Source: Thermohalobaculum sp039028795
Lineage (GTDB): Bacteria > Pseudomonadota > Alphaproteobacteria > Rhodobacterales > Rhodobacteraceae
DNA length: 64,000 nt
Direction of reading: 5' to 3'
Assembly: GCA_039028795.1 (NCBI GenBank)
Contig: JBCCHJ010000023.1
Coordinates: forward strand, 11,635 to 75,634
This document shows positions 44,596 through 52,126 of the stretch, piece by piece. The position numbers were made by a program, and so were the translations under genes. Every line of letters begins with the position of its first letter. Position 1 is the stretch's first letter. The notes beneath the pieces were generated by a model that was given only the letters and a program-made list of their open reading frames with translations, did not search any database and had not been told where the DNA came from.

Positions 44596-45585
44596 TTATT
44601 TGGCAGCCGAAAGCGGGCCGGTGTTGACCGCCTGCTCATAGCTGTCGAGGGCTTTGTCGATCGAGCCAGCGTCGACAAAGACGTCTGCAACACCCTTCAT
44701 GAAGGTCTGCGCATTGCCGCCCAGCCACTTTTCGGAAAGCTGATCATTAACACCTGGGAAGGTGAAGGTCGCCATTGTCTCTGCCGTGGCTGCCTCGTCC
44801 ATACCGGCGTCTTTCGCGATGACGGCCAGATCAGACTTGTCGCCCGAGTTCCACTTGTCGTTCGCAGCCGCGGTGACGGCCAGGAACTTGGAGACCACAT
44901 CGGGGTTTTCTGCGACGAACGAAGCGGGGGCGGAGGTGACGTCAAACACCAGAATGCCCAGTTCGGTCTTCTCCGCACCGGTCAGCAGCACGTTGCCGTT
45001 TTCGACCATCCGGCGCAGTGCGCCTCCCCAGCCGCAGACCATGTCCAGCTCACCTTGTGCGAAGGCAGCTGCGCCATCCGGCGGGGCCATGTTCACGATA
45101 TCCATCGTGCCGATGTCGACACCGAAGTGGCCCATTTGCTTCAGGAAGCCATAGTGGGCTGCGGTGCCTAGCGGCACGCCGACTTTCTTGCCTTCCAGTT
45201 CCTTGGCGTTCGACTTGTCGATTTCCAAGGCTTCGGCAACAACGCAGTTGTCGTTGTCAGCATAGGACACGGCCACGTCCAGAACCTGGATGTCCTGCCC
45301 ACCAGATGCCGCAACCACGAATGGCGGCACACCTTGGCTGACCGAAATGTGGACATCGCCCGACGCCATTGCGGCCGACATAGCGGTTCCGGTGTCAAAG
45401 CTGACCCAGTTGACCTTCATTCCAAGGGCTTCGTCATACTTGCCCTGAACTTTCGCAGCCTGGAACGGCATCGGCCATTCCAAGAAGTAGGCTACGGTGA
45501 TTTCATCCAATGCCTTGGCCGTTACGGGGGCCAGGGCCATCATGGCCACAGCCGCCACCGAGGCGAGGGTCTTTTTCATCATCAT
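44596..45585 (-). CDS. tauA: Taurine-type ABC transporter substrate-binding protein
   Basis: 329 residues from ATG 45585; ATGs at 45582 and 45579 are in frame, with GGGAG just upstream, so the exact start is uncertain by 1-2 codons. Signal peptide about 1-26 (APVTAKALDE). The mature protein shows ITVAYFLEWPMPFQAAKVQG and VSQGVPPFVVAASGGQDI, typical of the TauA group in Roseobacter. The ligand could be taurine or another alkylsulfonate. No xsc or tpa genes are near. Confidence 0.88.
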   Translation of the reverse strand: MMMKKTLASVAAVAMMALAPVTAKALDEITVAYFLEWPMPFQAAKVQGKYDEALGMKVNWVSFDTGTAMSAAMASGDVHISVSQGVPPFVVAASGGQDIQVLDVAVSYADNDNCVVAEALEIDKSNAKELEGKKVGVPLGTAAHYGFLKQMGHFGVDIGTMDIVNMAPPDGAAAFAQGELDMVCGWGGALRRMVENGNVLLTGAEKTELGILVFDVTSAPASFVAENPDVVSKFLAVTAAANDKWNSGDKSDLAVIAKDAGMDEAATAETMATFTFPGVNDQLSEKWLGGNAQTFMKGVADVFVDAGSIDKALDSYEQAVNTGPLSAAK

Positions 45586-45990
45586 ATCTCTCCCTGTTGA
45601 TGAGGTCGTTTCTTGCACCAGGCGCTTATGATCTGCGCCCATGGTGCAGTGCATTAGCGCGACACTTCCCGAGTGTCATGGGAATGTCAAACGCTGGTTC
45701 ATGCTTTTCGGCCAATTGGTTCACAACCGGCTTTTTTTGGGACTTGCACGACCATTTGCGCTGCGTTCGACGGCAATTCGACCAGTTCCAACGCCAATAA
45801 CATACAGAAAACCCGGACGCCTGCGGTCGTCTTTCTTACCTGATTTGTTACCCGTGGTGCCTGTTTAACCCCTGCCATCTCCCACCCGATGTTCCAAATG
45901 GTCTATTCGGCAATGACCACCCTTGCGGATTATCGTGCCTGAACACAATCATCTCTTGAAAACACTTGAACAACCGTTTAATTGTTTGGA
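45586..45990. other. Divergent promoter region tauA / smtB
   Basis: 405 bp without a gene. A short inverted repeat GACACT-TCCCG-AGTGTC (45661-45677) lies near tauA. Toward smtB the sequence turns AT-rich and contains repeated CTTGAA elements. Promoters for both divergent units must lie here; none is clear-cut. Confidence 0.5.
45966..45988 (+). promoter_or_regulatory. Candidate SmtB-like operator
   Basis: TTGAACAA followed after 8 bp by TTGTTTG forms an imperfect inverted repeat (AACAA ... TTGTT) just before the smtB start at 45991; a related CTTGAA lies upstream. SmtB/ArsR proteins bind such 5-8 bp inverted repeats around their own start. Assignment by position only. Confidence 0.35.
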
Positions 45991-46314
45991 ATGACAGTAA
46001 CTGACCTGCAGCTTGATCAAACGACCGAGTTGGCCGAAACCTTCGGCTTGCTGGCAGATCCAACTCGTCTTTCGATTGTGATCGCCTGCATGGATCAGGA
46101 ACGTTCTGCGGGCGAAATAGCAGAACGCCTTGGCTCATCAGCTTCGCTGACCAGTCACCACCTCAGATTGCTTCGCTCGGCGCGGATGCTCAAATCCGAA
46201 AGACGCGGAAAGCAGGTGTTTTATTCGATGGCGGATGCCTGCGTGCAAAGCGTCCTCAAGATCATGATCGAGCACCTGTTCGAACACAACCATGACGACC
46301 ACACCGAAACCTAG
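45991..46314 (+). CDS. smtB: SmtB/ArsR-family metal-responsive repressor
   Basis: 107 residues from ATG 45991. Winged helix (ADPTRLSIVIACM, GEIAERLGSSASLTSHHLRLL, RGKQVFYSMAD). The C-terminal tail HLFEHNHDDHTE is His- and Asp-rich, matching the alpha5-type Zn site of SmtB. It is followed 12 bp later by a metallothionein gene in the same direction, which makes a Zn- or Cd-responsive smtB-smtA unit. Confidence 0.85.
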   Translation: MTVTDLQLDQTTELAETFGLLADPTRLSIVIACMDQERSAGEIAERLGSSASLTSHHLRLLRSARMLKSERRGKQVFYSMADACVQSVLKIMIEHLFEHNHDDHTET

Positions 46315-46326
46315 TGGAGATACTCA

Positions 46327-46494
46327 ATGCCAACGATCACCCAGCAAAAATGTGCGTGCGACAGCTGCGTTTGTATTGTCGAAGTCAGTGACGCCATAAA
46401 GAAAAGCGGCAGAAACTTCTGCAGCGCGGCCTGCGCAGATGGCCATCCCGACGGGTCTGGATGTGGCCACGCAGGGTGCGCCTGCGACGCATGA
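46327..46494 (+). CDS. smtA: Bacterial metallothionein (SmtA/BmtA family)
   Basis: 55 residues: nine cysteines (9, 11, 14, 16, 32, 36, 46, 51, 53) and His40, His48. The pattern CACDSCVC, then NFCSAACADGH and CGHAGCAC aligns closely with cyanobacterial SmtA, including the GATA-like zinc finger part. It should bind about four Zn2+ and buffer Zn or Cd. So short that ORF-length cutoffs would miss it. Ribosome site GTGGAG lies about 9 nt before ATG; 12 bp after smtB. Confidence 0.9.
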   Translation: MPTITQQKCACDSCVCIVEVSDAIKKSGRNFCSAACADGHPDGSGCGHAGCACDA

Positions 46495-46503
46495 TCCAAT
46501 AAA

Positions 46504-46533
46504 GGCGCGGCCATCCGGCCGCGCCACAAATCC
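46504..46533. terminator. Bidirectional hairpin terminator after smtA
   Basis: GGCGCGGCC (46504-46512), loop ATCC, GGCCGCGCC (46517-46525), a perfect 9-bp stem. On the minus strand it is followed by TTTATTGG, so it best terminates the small minus-strand gene ending at 46535; on the plus strand it may also stop smtA transcription. Confidence 0.7.
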
Positions 46534-46534
46534 C

Positions 46535-46783
46535 TTAGTGCAAGCTCAGCAAAACCCTGATGTCATGCACACTCAAATTCGCCAAAAGCTCACGTTCATT
46601 GGCATTCAATTCTGCCGTATCATCGATGTACTTTCGGATGTGCCGGGCGATTTCCGCCGTGGGTTGATAGTAAAGATCGGCATGCGACCGGCTGACCTCC
46701 GCAATCATACGCTCCAGCAGCCTTTTCTGCTTTTCCGAGTCCAGATCGCGTTTCTTGTCATGCAGCATGTCCTGCTCCATCAA
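46535..46783 (-). CDS. Small helical hypothetical protein
   Basis: 82 residues, charged and helical, no signal peptide. An AGGG 8 nt before the ATG is a possible ribosome site; a second ATG follows at 46780. Not recognised. It lies 47 bp downstream of tdk on the same strand and could be its operon partner. Confidence 0.55.
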   Translation of the reverse strand: MMEQDMLHDKKRDLDSEKQKRLLERMIAEVSRSHADLYYQPTAEIARHIRKYIDDTAELNANERELLANLSVHDIRVLLSLH

Positions 46784-46830
46784 TTGCCCTGGTTGTGCAT
46801 TCAGCGCAATGTCGGATCAAACCGGGCATC

Positions 46831-47439
46831 TCAGCTTTGGCCTTCTACCAGGCACGGACAGCCATCACCAACCGCCTCGCGCCAATGGCGGCGGCAGAGG
46901 CTGACATAGCGGTCGTTACCGCCGACCTCGACCTGATCGCCCTCAGTCAGTGCCATGCCATCTTCGTCGATCCGGATCACCATAGTGGCCTTCTTCCCGC
47001 AATGACAGATCGTGCGCACCTCACGCATTTCATCCGCCAACGCCAGCAACGTGGCCGACCCGGGGAAAAGCTGTCCCAGGAAATCCACCCTCAGACCATA
47101 ACACATAACTGGCACGTTCAGGTCATCCACGGCCCGGGCCAGTTGCCAGACCTGATCACGGCTCAACCACTGAGCTTCGTCGACCAGAACGCAGGCGATC
47201 GCGCCCTCTGCCAGTTTGCCTTCAATTTTCGCGAACAGATCGTCATCGGTGCCATAGATATCTGCCGGTGCCTCGATCCCTATCCGGCTGCCAATTTTAC
47301 CAGTTCCAGACCGCCCATCGAAATCGGCGGTCAAAAGGTAGGTATCCATGCCGCGCTCGCGATAATTGTGCCAGGCTTGTAACAGCAGCGTCGACTTGCC
47401 CGCATTCATGGTCGAATAATTAAAGTAGAGCTTTGCCAT
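46831..47439 (-). CDS. tdk: Thymidine kinase
   Basis: 202 residues from ATG 47439 (LYFNYSTMNAGKST gives Walker A; the longer frame to 47466 is unlikely). Type II TK: Walker B CVLVDEAQWL, substrate loop CYGLRVDFLGQLFPGS, zinc site CHCG ... CRRH. Phosphorylates thymidine for salvage. Normal length and order of motifs. Confidence 0.95.
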   Translation of the reverse strand: MAKLYFNYSTMNAGKSTLLLQAWHNYRERGMDTYLLTADFDGRSGTGKIGSRIGIEAPADIYGTDDDLFAKIEGKLAEGAIACVLVDEAQWLSRDQVWQLARAVDDLNVPVMCYGLRVDFLGQLFPGSATLLALADEMREVRTICHCGKKATMVIRIDEDGMALTEGDQVEVGGNDRYVSLCRRHWREAVGDGCPCLVEGQS

Positions 47440-47514
47440 ATCACTGCCCGCCAAGTTCGATCGCAAGCCCCATCGCTAAGGCCGCCGCCACTTATCTGCG
47501 ATCGCCCCTCATCT

Positions 47515-48381
47515 TCAATAGCTTATACCGGCCACCCATTCACCTACGGCCTGCACGCCGCGCAGGCCGCGTTGCCGGGCATGAGACAACAGCCAAATCT
47601 CGCGTTCCGGCAACTGCTGCCTCAGGGTCGGTACAACTTCGGCAAGACGTTCATCGTGCGCCGCGGCGCAGCGTGGCAGGACCGTCCGGCCTAATCCGGC
47701 CGCAATAGCCTCCAGCGCGGTTTCAGCGTCCGCCACGCGTAGGAAGGCCGGCGTACCTCGGCCAGCCCTGGCCGCCTGGGACAGCCACCGGGCTTGAGGC
47801 AGATGCGCATGGCTGTCTTCGTAGATGATCCAGTCCAGTTCGTTCTGATCAGCGGTCCCGGCAGGCACATATAGGCCGTAGCTCAGCGACCCGATGCGCC
47901 GGGCGATCACATCCATGCCGCCCGAGCTTGGCCGGGCAAGCCGGATCGCAAGGTCCGCCTCTCTGAGTGTCAGATTGAGATTGCGGGCCTCGGGGATCAA
48001 CTCGATACACAAGTTCGGATGCTGCGCCCGCAGAACCTTAAGCACAGGAACCAGGACGCGGTTTGCAATGATTGGAACCGCAGTCAATCGGACCGTTCCG
48101 CTTACATGCTGACGCAGGCGTCCGACCGCATCAGCCAATGCACCGGCATCAGCTTCCATCCGCACCGCATAATTCATGACGATCTGTCCGACATCACTCG
48201 GCGCACAGCGACCGTCCGGCGTCCGGTGAAACATCGGCCCGCCCATCTTTGCCTCCAGCGATCTGATCCGCCGGGCCACTGTCGTTTCAGCAACGCCGGT
48301 TGCGCGTCCCGCCGCCGCCATCGTTCCGTTGCGCTGCAAGGCAAGAACGAAACGAAGGTCATTCCAATCAAGATCCTGCAT
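47515..48381 (-). CDS. LysR-family transcriptional regulator
   Basis: 288 residues from ATG 48381 (a start at 48429 would add 16 unlikely residues). N-terminal helix-turn-helix (MQDLDWNDLRFVLALQRNGTMAAAGRATGVAETTVARRI, split here for length: residues about 1-60) and C-terminal effector domain. Divergent from the YciI gene (48466) across 84 bp, so it probably regulates it or itself. Ligand unknown. Confidence 0.88.
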   Translation of the reverse strand: MQDLDWNDLRFVLALQRNGTMAAAGRATGVAETTVARRIRSLEAKMGGPMFHRTPDGRCAPSDVGQIVMNYAVRMEADAGALADAVGRLRQHVSGTVRLTAVPIIANRVLVPVLKVLRAQHPNLCIELIPEARNLNLTLREADLAIRLARPSSGGMDVIARRIGSLSYGLYVPAGTADQNELDWIIYEDSHAHLPQARWLSQAARAGRGTPAFLRVADAETALEAIAAGLGRTVLPRCAAAHDERLAEVVPTLRQQLPEREIWLLSHARQRGLRGVQAVGEWVAGISY

Positions 48382-48465
48382 TTCTGCAGGATAAGATAGC
48401 AATGTTGCTGGCACAAGCTGCGCTTTCACTGGCTATCCTCGATATCTGATCCGAAGGAGGCTCCC

Positions 48466-48771
48466 ATGAAATTCGCTATCATCTTCGAAGACGACCCGAA
48501 TGCGGATCCAGCAATCCGCGCACGGCACATGGCCGATCACCTGTCCTTTCTTGAAGCTAATGCCGACAAAATCACAGCGGCGGGTCCACTGTCCGGCCCA
48601 GATGGTGCAGCCGCTGGCGGACTCTGGATTCTTGATGCGTCCGATTCCGCGGATGTTGAGCGGTTGGTTCACCAAGATCCATTCTGGCCGACCGGTCTGC
48701 GCAAAGGTTATCGTGTTCTGAATTGGACGCAGGTCTTTGCCGATGGCCGCCGCGTTATCCCTGATGCCTGA
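48466..48771 (+). CDS. YciI-family protein
   Basis: 101 residues. Ribosome site GAAGGAGG 8 nt before ATG. The pattern HMADHLSFLEANADKI, GGLWILDASDSADVERLVHQDPFWPTGL matches the YciI fold, a ferredoxin-like dimer with a conserved His-Asp pair. Biochemical role uncertain in general; the divergent LysR gene suggests an inducible enzyme. Confidence 0.85.
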   Translation: MKFAIIFEDDPNADPAIRARHMADHLSFLEANADKITAAGPLSGPDGAAAGGLWILDASDSADVERLVHQDPFWPTGLRKGYRVLNWTQVFADGRRVIPDA

Positions 48772-48923
48772 TCTTTTCGCTTAGCGTACTGGTTCGAAAA
48801 ACGGCATTTCATTAGAGTCGCGTGTGGACGGGGACGTTCGACCGCTTCGCTGACGGCAGCTTCAATCGTATTTCGCGACAGGCCGGGCGCCGCACGCGAA
48901 TCGAATTGACGCCTAAAACGGCG

Positions 48924-48933
48924 TTGTATACAA
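48924..48933. promoter_or_regulatory. GntR/FadR-type operator palindrome
   Basis: TTGTATACAA, a perfect 10-bp palindrome in the form seen for FCD-subfamily GntR regulators (TNGTATACAA), 27 bp before the TTG start of the GntR gene. Probably an autoregulatory and operon operator. Confidence 0.65.
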
Positions 48934-48960
48934 ATTGCGCACAATCTATCGGAGTGCCAA

Positions 48961-49665
48961 TTGAACCCCTCGCCCAAACACCAATGCCTGACGGATCTGC
49001 GCGAACGGATCCTGACCACAGACATCGCGCCTGGCTCGGATCTGGATGAAACCGAGCTCTCAACTTCCTATGGTATCTCCCGTACCCCGCTTCGTGAAGT
49101 ACTGCAGCGCCTTGCGGGCGACGGTTATGTGACGCTGCTGGCAAATCGGGGGGCAAAAGTTGCCAGCATGGATCTATCGGTCATGCGCACTTTCTTCCAG
49201 ACCGCGCCCCTGATTTATTCCTCAATCGCGCGGCTGGCGGCGGAACACCGAACCACAGCACAGCTTGAAGATCTGAAGGCCGTGCAGTCTGCATTTGCAA
49301 AGGCGGTCTCTGCCGCTGACGCCCAGGGCATGGCTTTGAACAACCACAGGTTTCACAACATCATCGGCGACATGGCGGCCAATGACTACCTTATGGCCAG
49401 CCTGAAACGCCTGCTGATAGACCACACACGGCTGGGGCAGATGTTCTATCGCCCGGCCTCCCCCGCCGAGGCAGTGGCGGTCAAACAGGCCAGCCAACAG
49501 CACGATGCGATGATCGCGGCGATCGAGGCGCAGGAGTCCGCCGTTGTGGTGGATCTGACCTTGCAGCACTGGGACCTCAGCCGCGATCGGATGGAACGCT
49601 TCGTGCGTCCCGACCCCTTACCGCTCGACGTTGTCGACTTCATGGAGAAGAAGAATGCAGTTTGA
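48961..49665 (+). CDS. GntR-family regulator (FCD/FadR subfamily)
   Basis: 234 residues from a TTG start with GGAG 6 nt upstream. N-terminal winged helix (LRERILTTDIAPGSDLDE, SRTPLREVLQRLAGDG) and C-terminal FCD domain with conserved Asp/His residues (NNHRFHNIIGDMAAND, HDAMIAAIEAQ) for a metal-bound carboxylate ligand. It controls the operon that follows; its last codons overlap the start of the DapA-like gene by 11 bp. Confidence 0.9.
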   Translation: MNPSPKHQCLTDLRERILTTDIAPGSDLDETELSTSYGISRTPLREVLQRLAGDGYVTLLANRGAKVASMDLSVMRTFFQTAPLIYSSIARLAAEHRTTAQLEDLKAVQSAFAKAVSAADAQGMALNNHRFHNIIGDMAANDYLMASLKRLLIDHTRLGQMFYRPASPAEAVAVKQASQQHDAMIAAIEAQESAVVVDLTLQHWDLSRDRMERFVRPDPLPLDVVDFMEKKNAV

Positions 49666-50578
49666 GGGCATCATCACGCCCGTGGTCACGCCCCACTTGG
49701 GCGATCATTCGATCGACAATGGCAAATTCGCCGAGGTGCTGGAATTCCTGATCGAAAAAGGCATCTCTGCTGCCCTGATCGCCGGGACGACAGGGGAGTA
49801 CTACGCGCAATCGCCCGACGAACGCTTCGGGCTGATGAAGCTGGCGAAAGACATCGTCGGCAAGCGCCTGCCATTGATCGTCGGAACCGGTGCGATGCGG
49901 ACCGAGGATTCCATCGAATATGCTAGGGCCGCGCGGGACATCGGCGCGGATGCGATCCTGATCACCACCCCGCCCTATGCCTACCCGACGGGCCGGGAAA
50001 TCGCTTTGCACGCGTTGGCCATCGACCGCGTCGCAGACCTGCCAGTGATACTCTACAACTATCCTGGCCGAATGTCCGTGAACATGGACGAAGAAACGCT
50101 GGACCGCCTTGGCCGCTCGCCCAACTTCAAGTCGATCAAGGAAAGCTCTGGCGACCCAAACCGGTTGCACATGCTGGCCCGCGACTATCCGCATATCGCG
50201 CTCTCCTGTGGAATGGACGATCAGGCGCTGGAATTCTTTGCCTGGGGCGCAACGTCCTGGACATGCGCCGGGTCGAACTTTGCGCCAGAGGCGCACATCG
50301 CCATGTACCGGGCCTGCGCCATCGAAAAAGACTTCGAAAAGGGCCGCCGCATCATGACCGCTATGCTGCCGCTGATGCGCGTGCTGGAGCAGGGCGGCAA
50401 GTTCGTCCAGTGCATCAAGTACGGCATGTCCGGGCGCGGCATCGACTGCGGGCCACCCAGACGGCCCCTGCAGCCACTCAACAAAGACGACAAGCGTGCC
50501 TTCGATGAAGTCGTGCGTACCATGAACGCCGCCATCGACCAGATCGAACGCGACCACAACAAGGGGGCCAAGGGATGA
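49655..50578 (+). CDS. DapA/NanA-superfamily class I aldolase or deaminase
   Basis: 307 residues from ATG 49655. TIM-barrel enzyme with Schiff-base Lys162 (KSIKESSGD), Tyr134 (LYNYPGR) and the GTTGEY motif near 44. Members include 4-hydroxy-tetrahydrodipicolinate synthase, keto-deoxyglucarate dehydratase and pyrroline-4-hydroxy-2-carboxylate deaminase. As the next gene is an ALDH and an HpbD-like epimerase is in the operon, a hydroxyproline-pathway deaminase is one option; a sugar-acid aldolase is another. Overlaps the ALDH by 4 bp. Confidence 0.85.
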   Translation: MQFEGIITPVVTPHLGDHSIDNGKFAEVLEFLIEKGISAALIAGTTGEYYAQSPDERFGLMKLAKDIVGKRLPLIVGTGAMRTEDSIEYARAARDIGADAILITTPPYAYPTGREIALHALAIDRVADLPVILYNYPGRMSVNMDEETLDRLGRSPNFKSIKESSGDPNRLHMLARDYPHIALSCGMDDQALEFFAWGATSWTCAGSNFAPEAHIAMYRACAIEKDFEKGRRIMTAMLPLMRVLEQGGKFVQCIKYGMSGRGIDCGPPRRPLQPLNKDDKRAFDEVVRTMNAAIDQIERDHNKGAKG

Positions 50579-52065
50579 GCGATCTTCTGACCCGGGACGA
50601 ATACGCAGCCCTGGCCGCAAGCCTGGACTACCCCCGCGGTGCCTTCATCGATGGCAAGTTTCGCCCTGGCAAAGGCACAAAGCTGAAGTCGATCAATCCT
50701 GCCACCGGCGAGACCATCGCCACCATCGCGTCCTGCAACGCCAAGGATGTCGACTTGGCCGTCACCAAGGCCCGCGAAGCCTTCGACCAGGGCCATTGGT
50801 CCAAGATGGCCCCGGCGGACCGCAAATCCGTGCTGGTGCGCCTGGCCAAGCTAATGACCCGCAACCGCCGCGAACTGGCCGTGATGGAGTCAGTCGAGGC
50901 TGGTAAACCCATCGCCGATTGCGAAAACATCGACGTGGCCGAGGCTATCCACACGATCCTTTGGCACGCCGAAGCGATCGACAAGATCTATGACCAGACC
51001 GCCCCTGCAGGCGATGATGCCATCGCCATGATTGTGCGCGAGCCCGTCGGTGTCGTCGGCGCGGTGCTGCCTTGGAACTTCCCAATCCTTATGCTGGCCT
51101 GGAAAATTGGCCCGGCCCTGGCGGCTGGATGCTCGGTGATCGTCAAACCCGCCGAACAAACGTCGTTCACCGCGCTGCGCGTGGCAGAACTCGCCTCTAA
51201 CGCAGGCCTGCCCAACGGCGTGCTGCAAGTACTGCCGGGGGACGGCCCCTCGGTGGGCGAACCCATGGGGGTGCACCCAGGCATCGATATGATCTCTTTC
51301 ACCGGATCGACGGATATCGGGCGGCGGTTCCTGCGCTATTCGGCAGACTCGAACCTCAAGAAGATCGTCCTGGAATGCGGCGGCAAAAACCCCGCCGTGG
51401 TGTTGGAGGACGCCGAGAACCTGGATCTGGTGGCCGAGCATATTGTCAACGCCGCCTTCTGGAACATGGGGGAGAATTGCTCTGCCGCGTCTCGCCTGAT
51501 CGTGCACAAAGCGGTGAAAGACCCGCTGATGGACCGCATCCTGGCGCGCTTGAAGCTCTGGCGCACCGGCGATCCGCTGGACCCTGTCACAAACCTGGGC
51601 GCGCTGATCGATGCCGGGCATCTGAAGAAGGTCAAATCCTACCTCAAAAAAGGTGCCGTCACCGGTGGCAAAGCAGACGGGCCTTACGTGCCCCCGACGA
51701 TCTATGCCGCCAAGCCTAGTGACAAGATCGCCAAGGAAGAAATCTTCGGCCCGGTTCTCTCCGTCATCGAAGTTGCCTCTGATGAGGAAGCCATCGCGGT
51801 TGCCAACAACACCGACTATGGCCTGACCGCCTCGGTCTTTTCCGCCAATGGCCGCCGCGCCATTCGTGCAGCCCGTGCCATCCAGGCTGGGACCGTCACC
51901 GTCAACTGCTATGGCGAGGGCGACATCACCACACCGTTCGGGGGCTACAAAACCTCCGGCTTCGGCGGTCGCGACAACGGCCTGCACGCCCATGACCAGT
52001 ACACTGAACTGAAAACCATCTGGGTGGACCTCAGCGACCCTGCAGCAGGGGACGACCTGGGATGA
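50575..52065 (+). CDS. Aldehyde dehydrogenase (PuuC-like)
   Basis: 496 residues. Catalytic Cys302 (NMGENCSAASR), general base Glu267 (VLECGGKNP; note ECGG in place of the usual ELGG), cofactor motifs LPWNFP and FTGSTDIGR. Resembles gamma-glutamyl-gamma-aminobutyraldehyde and betaine-aldehyde type enzymes. It probably oxidises the semialdehyde made by the DapA-like enzyme or the FAD oxidase. Coupled to the DapA-like gene by overlap. Confidence 0.92.
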   Translation: MSDLLTRDEYAALAASLDYPRGAFIDGKFRPGKGTKLKSINPATGETIATIASCNAKDVDLAVTKAREAFDQGHWSKMAPADRKSVLVRLAKLMTRNRRELAVMESVEAGKPIADCENIDVAEAIHTILWHAEAIDKIYDQTAPAGDDAIAMIVREPVGVVGAVLPWNFPILMLAWKIGPALAAGCSVIVKPAEQTSFTALRVAELASNAGLPNGVLQVLPGDGPSVGEPMGVHPGIDMISFTGSTDIGRRFLRYSADSNLKKIVLECGGKNPAVVLEDAENLDLVAEHIVNAAFWNMGENCSAASRLIVHKAVKDPLMDRILARLKLWRTGDPLDPVTNLGALIDAGHLKKVKSYLKKGAVTGGKADGPYVPPTIYAAKPSDKIAKEEIFGPVLSVIEVASDEEAIAVANNTDYGLTASVFSANGRRAIRAARAIQAGTVTVNCYGEGDITTPFGGYKTSGFGGRDNGLHAHDQYTELKTIWVDLSDPAAGDDLG

Positions 52066-52080
52066 ACCTCGCGGTCATAT

Positions 52081-52107
52081 GTAGGATGGGGTTTAACCCC
52101 ACCCTAC
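52081..52107. repeat. Small inverted repeat (REP-like)
   Basis: GTAGGATGGGGTT T AACCCCACCCTAC, near-perfect palindrome with one A/C mismatch, in the 61-bp gap before the MttB gene. Such GTAGG-GGGGTT elements are dispersed in many proteobacterial genomes; only one copy is seen here. Confidence 0.6.
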
Positions 52108-52126
52108 GCGGATTAGGGACGTTGCC

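Noticed and set aside
50890..51993. Long minus-strand frame opposite the PuuC-like ALDH
   Set aside because: Overlaps completely a gene with catalytic motifs; no own ribosome site or family pattern.
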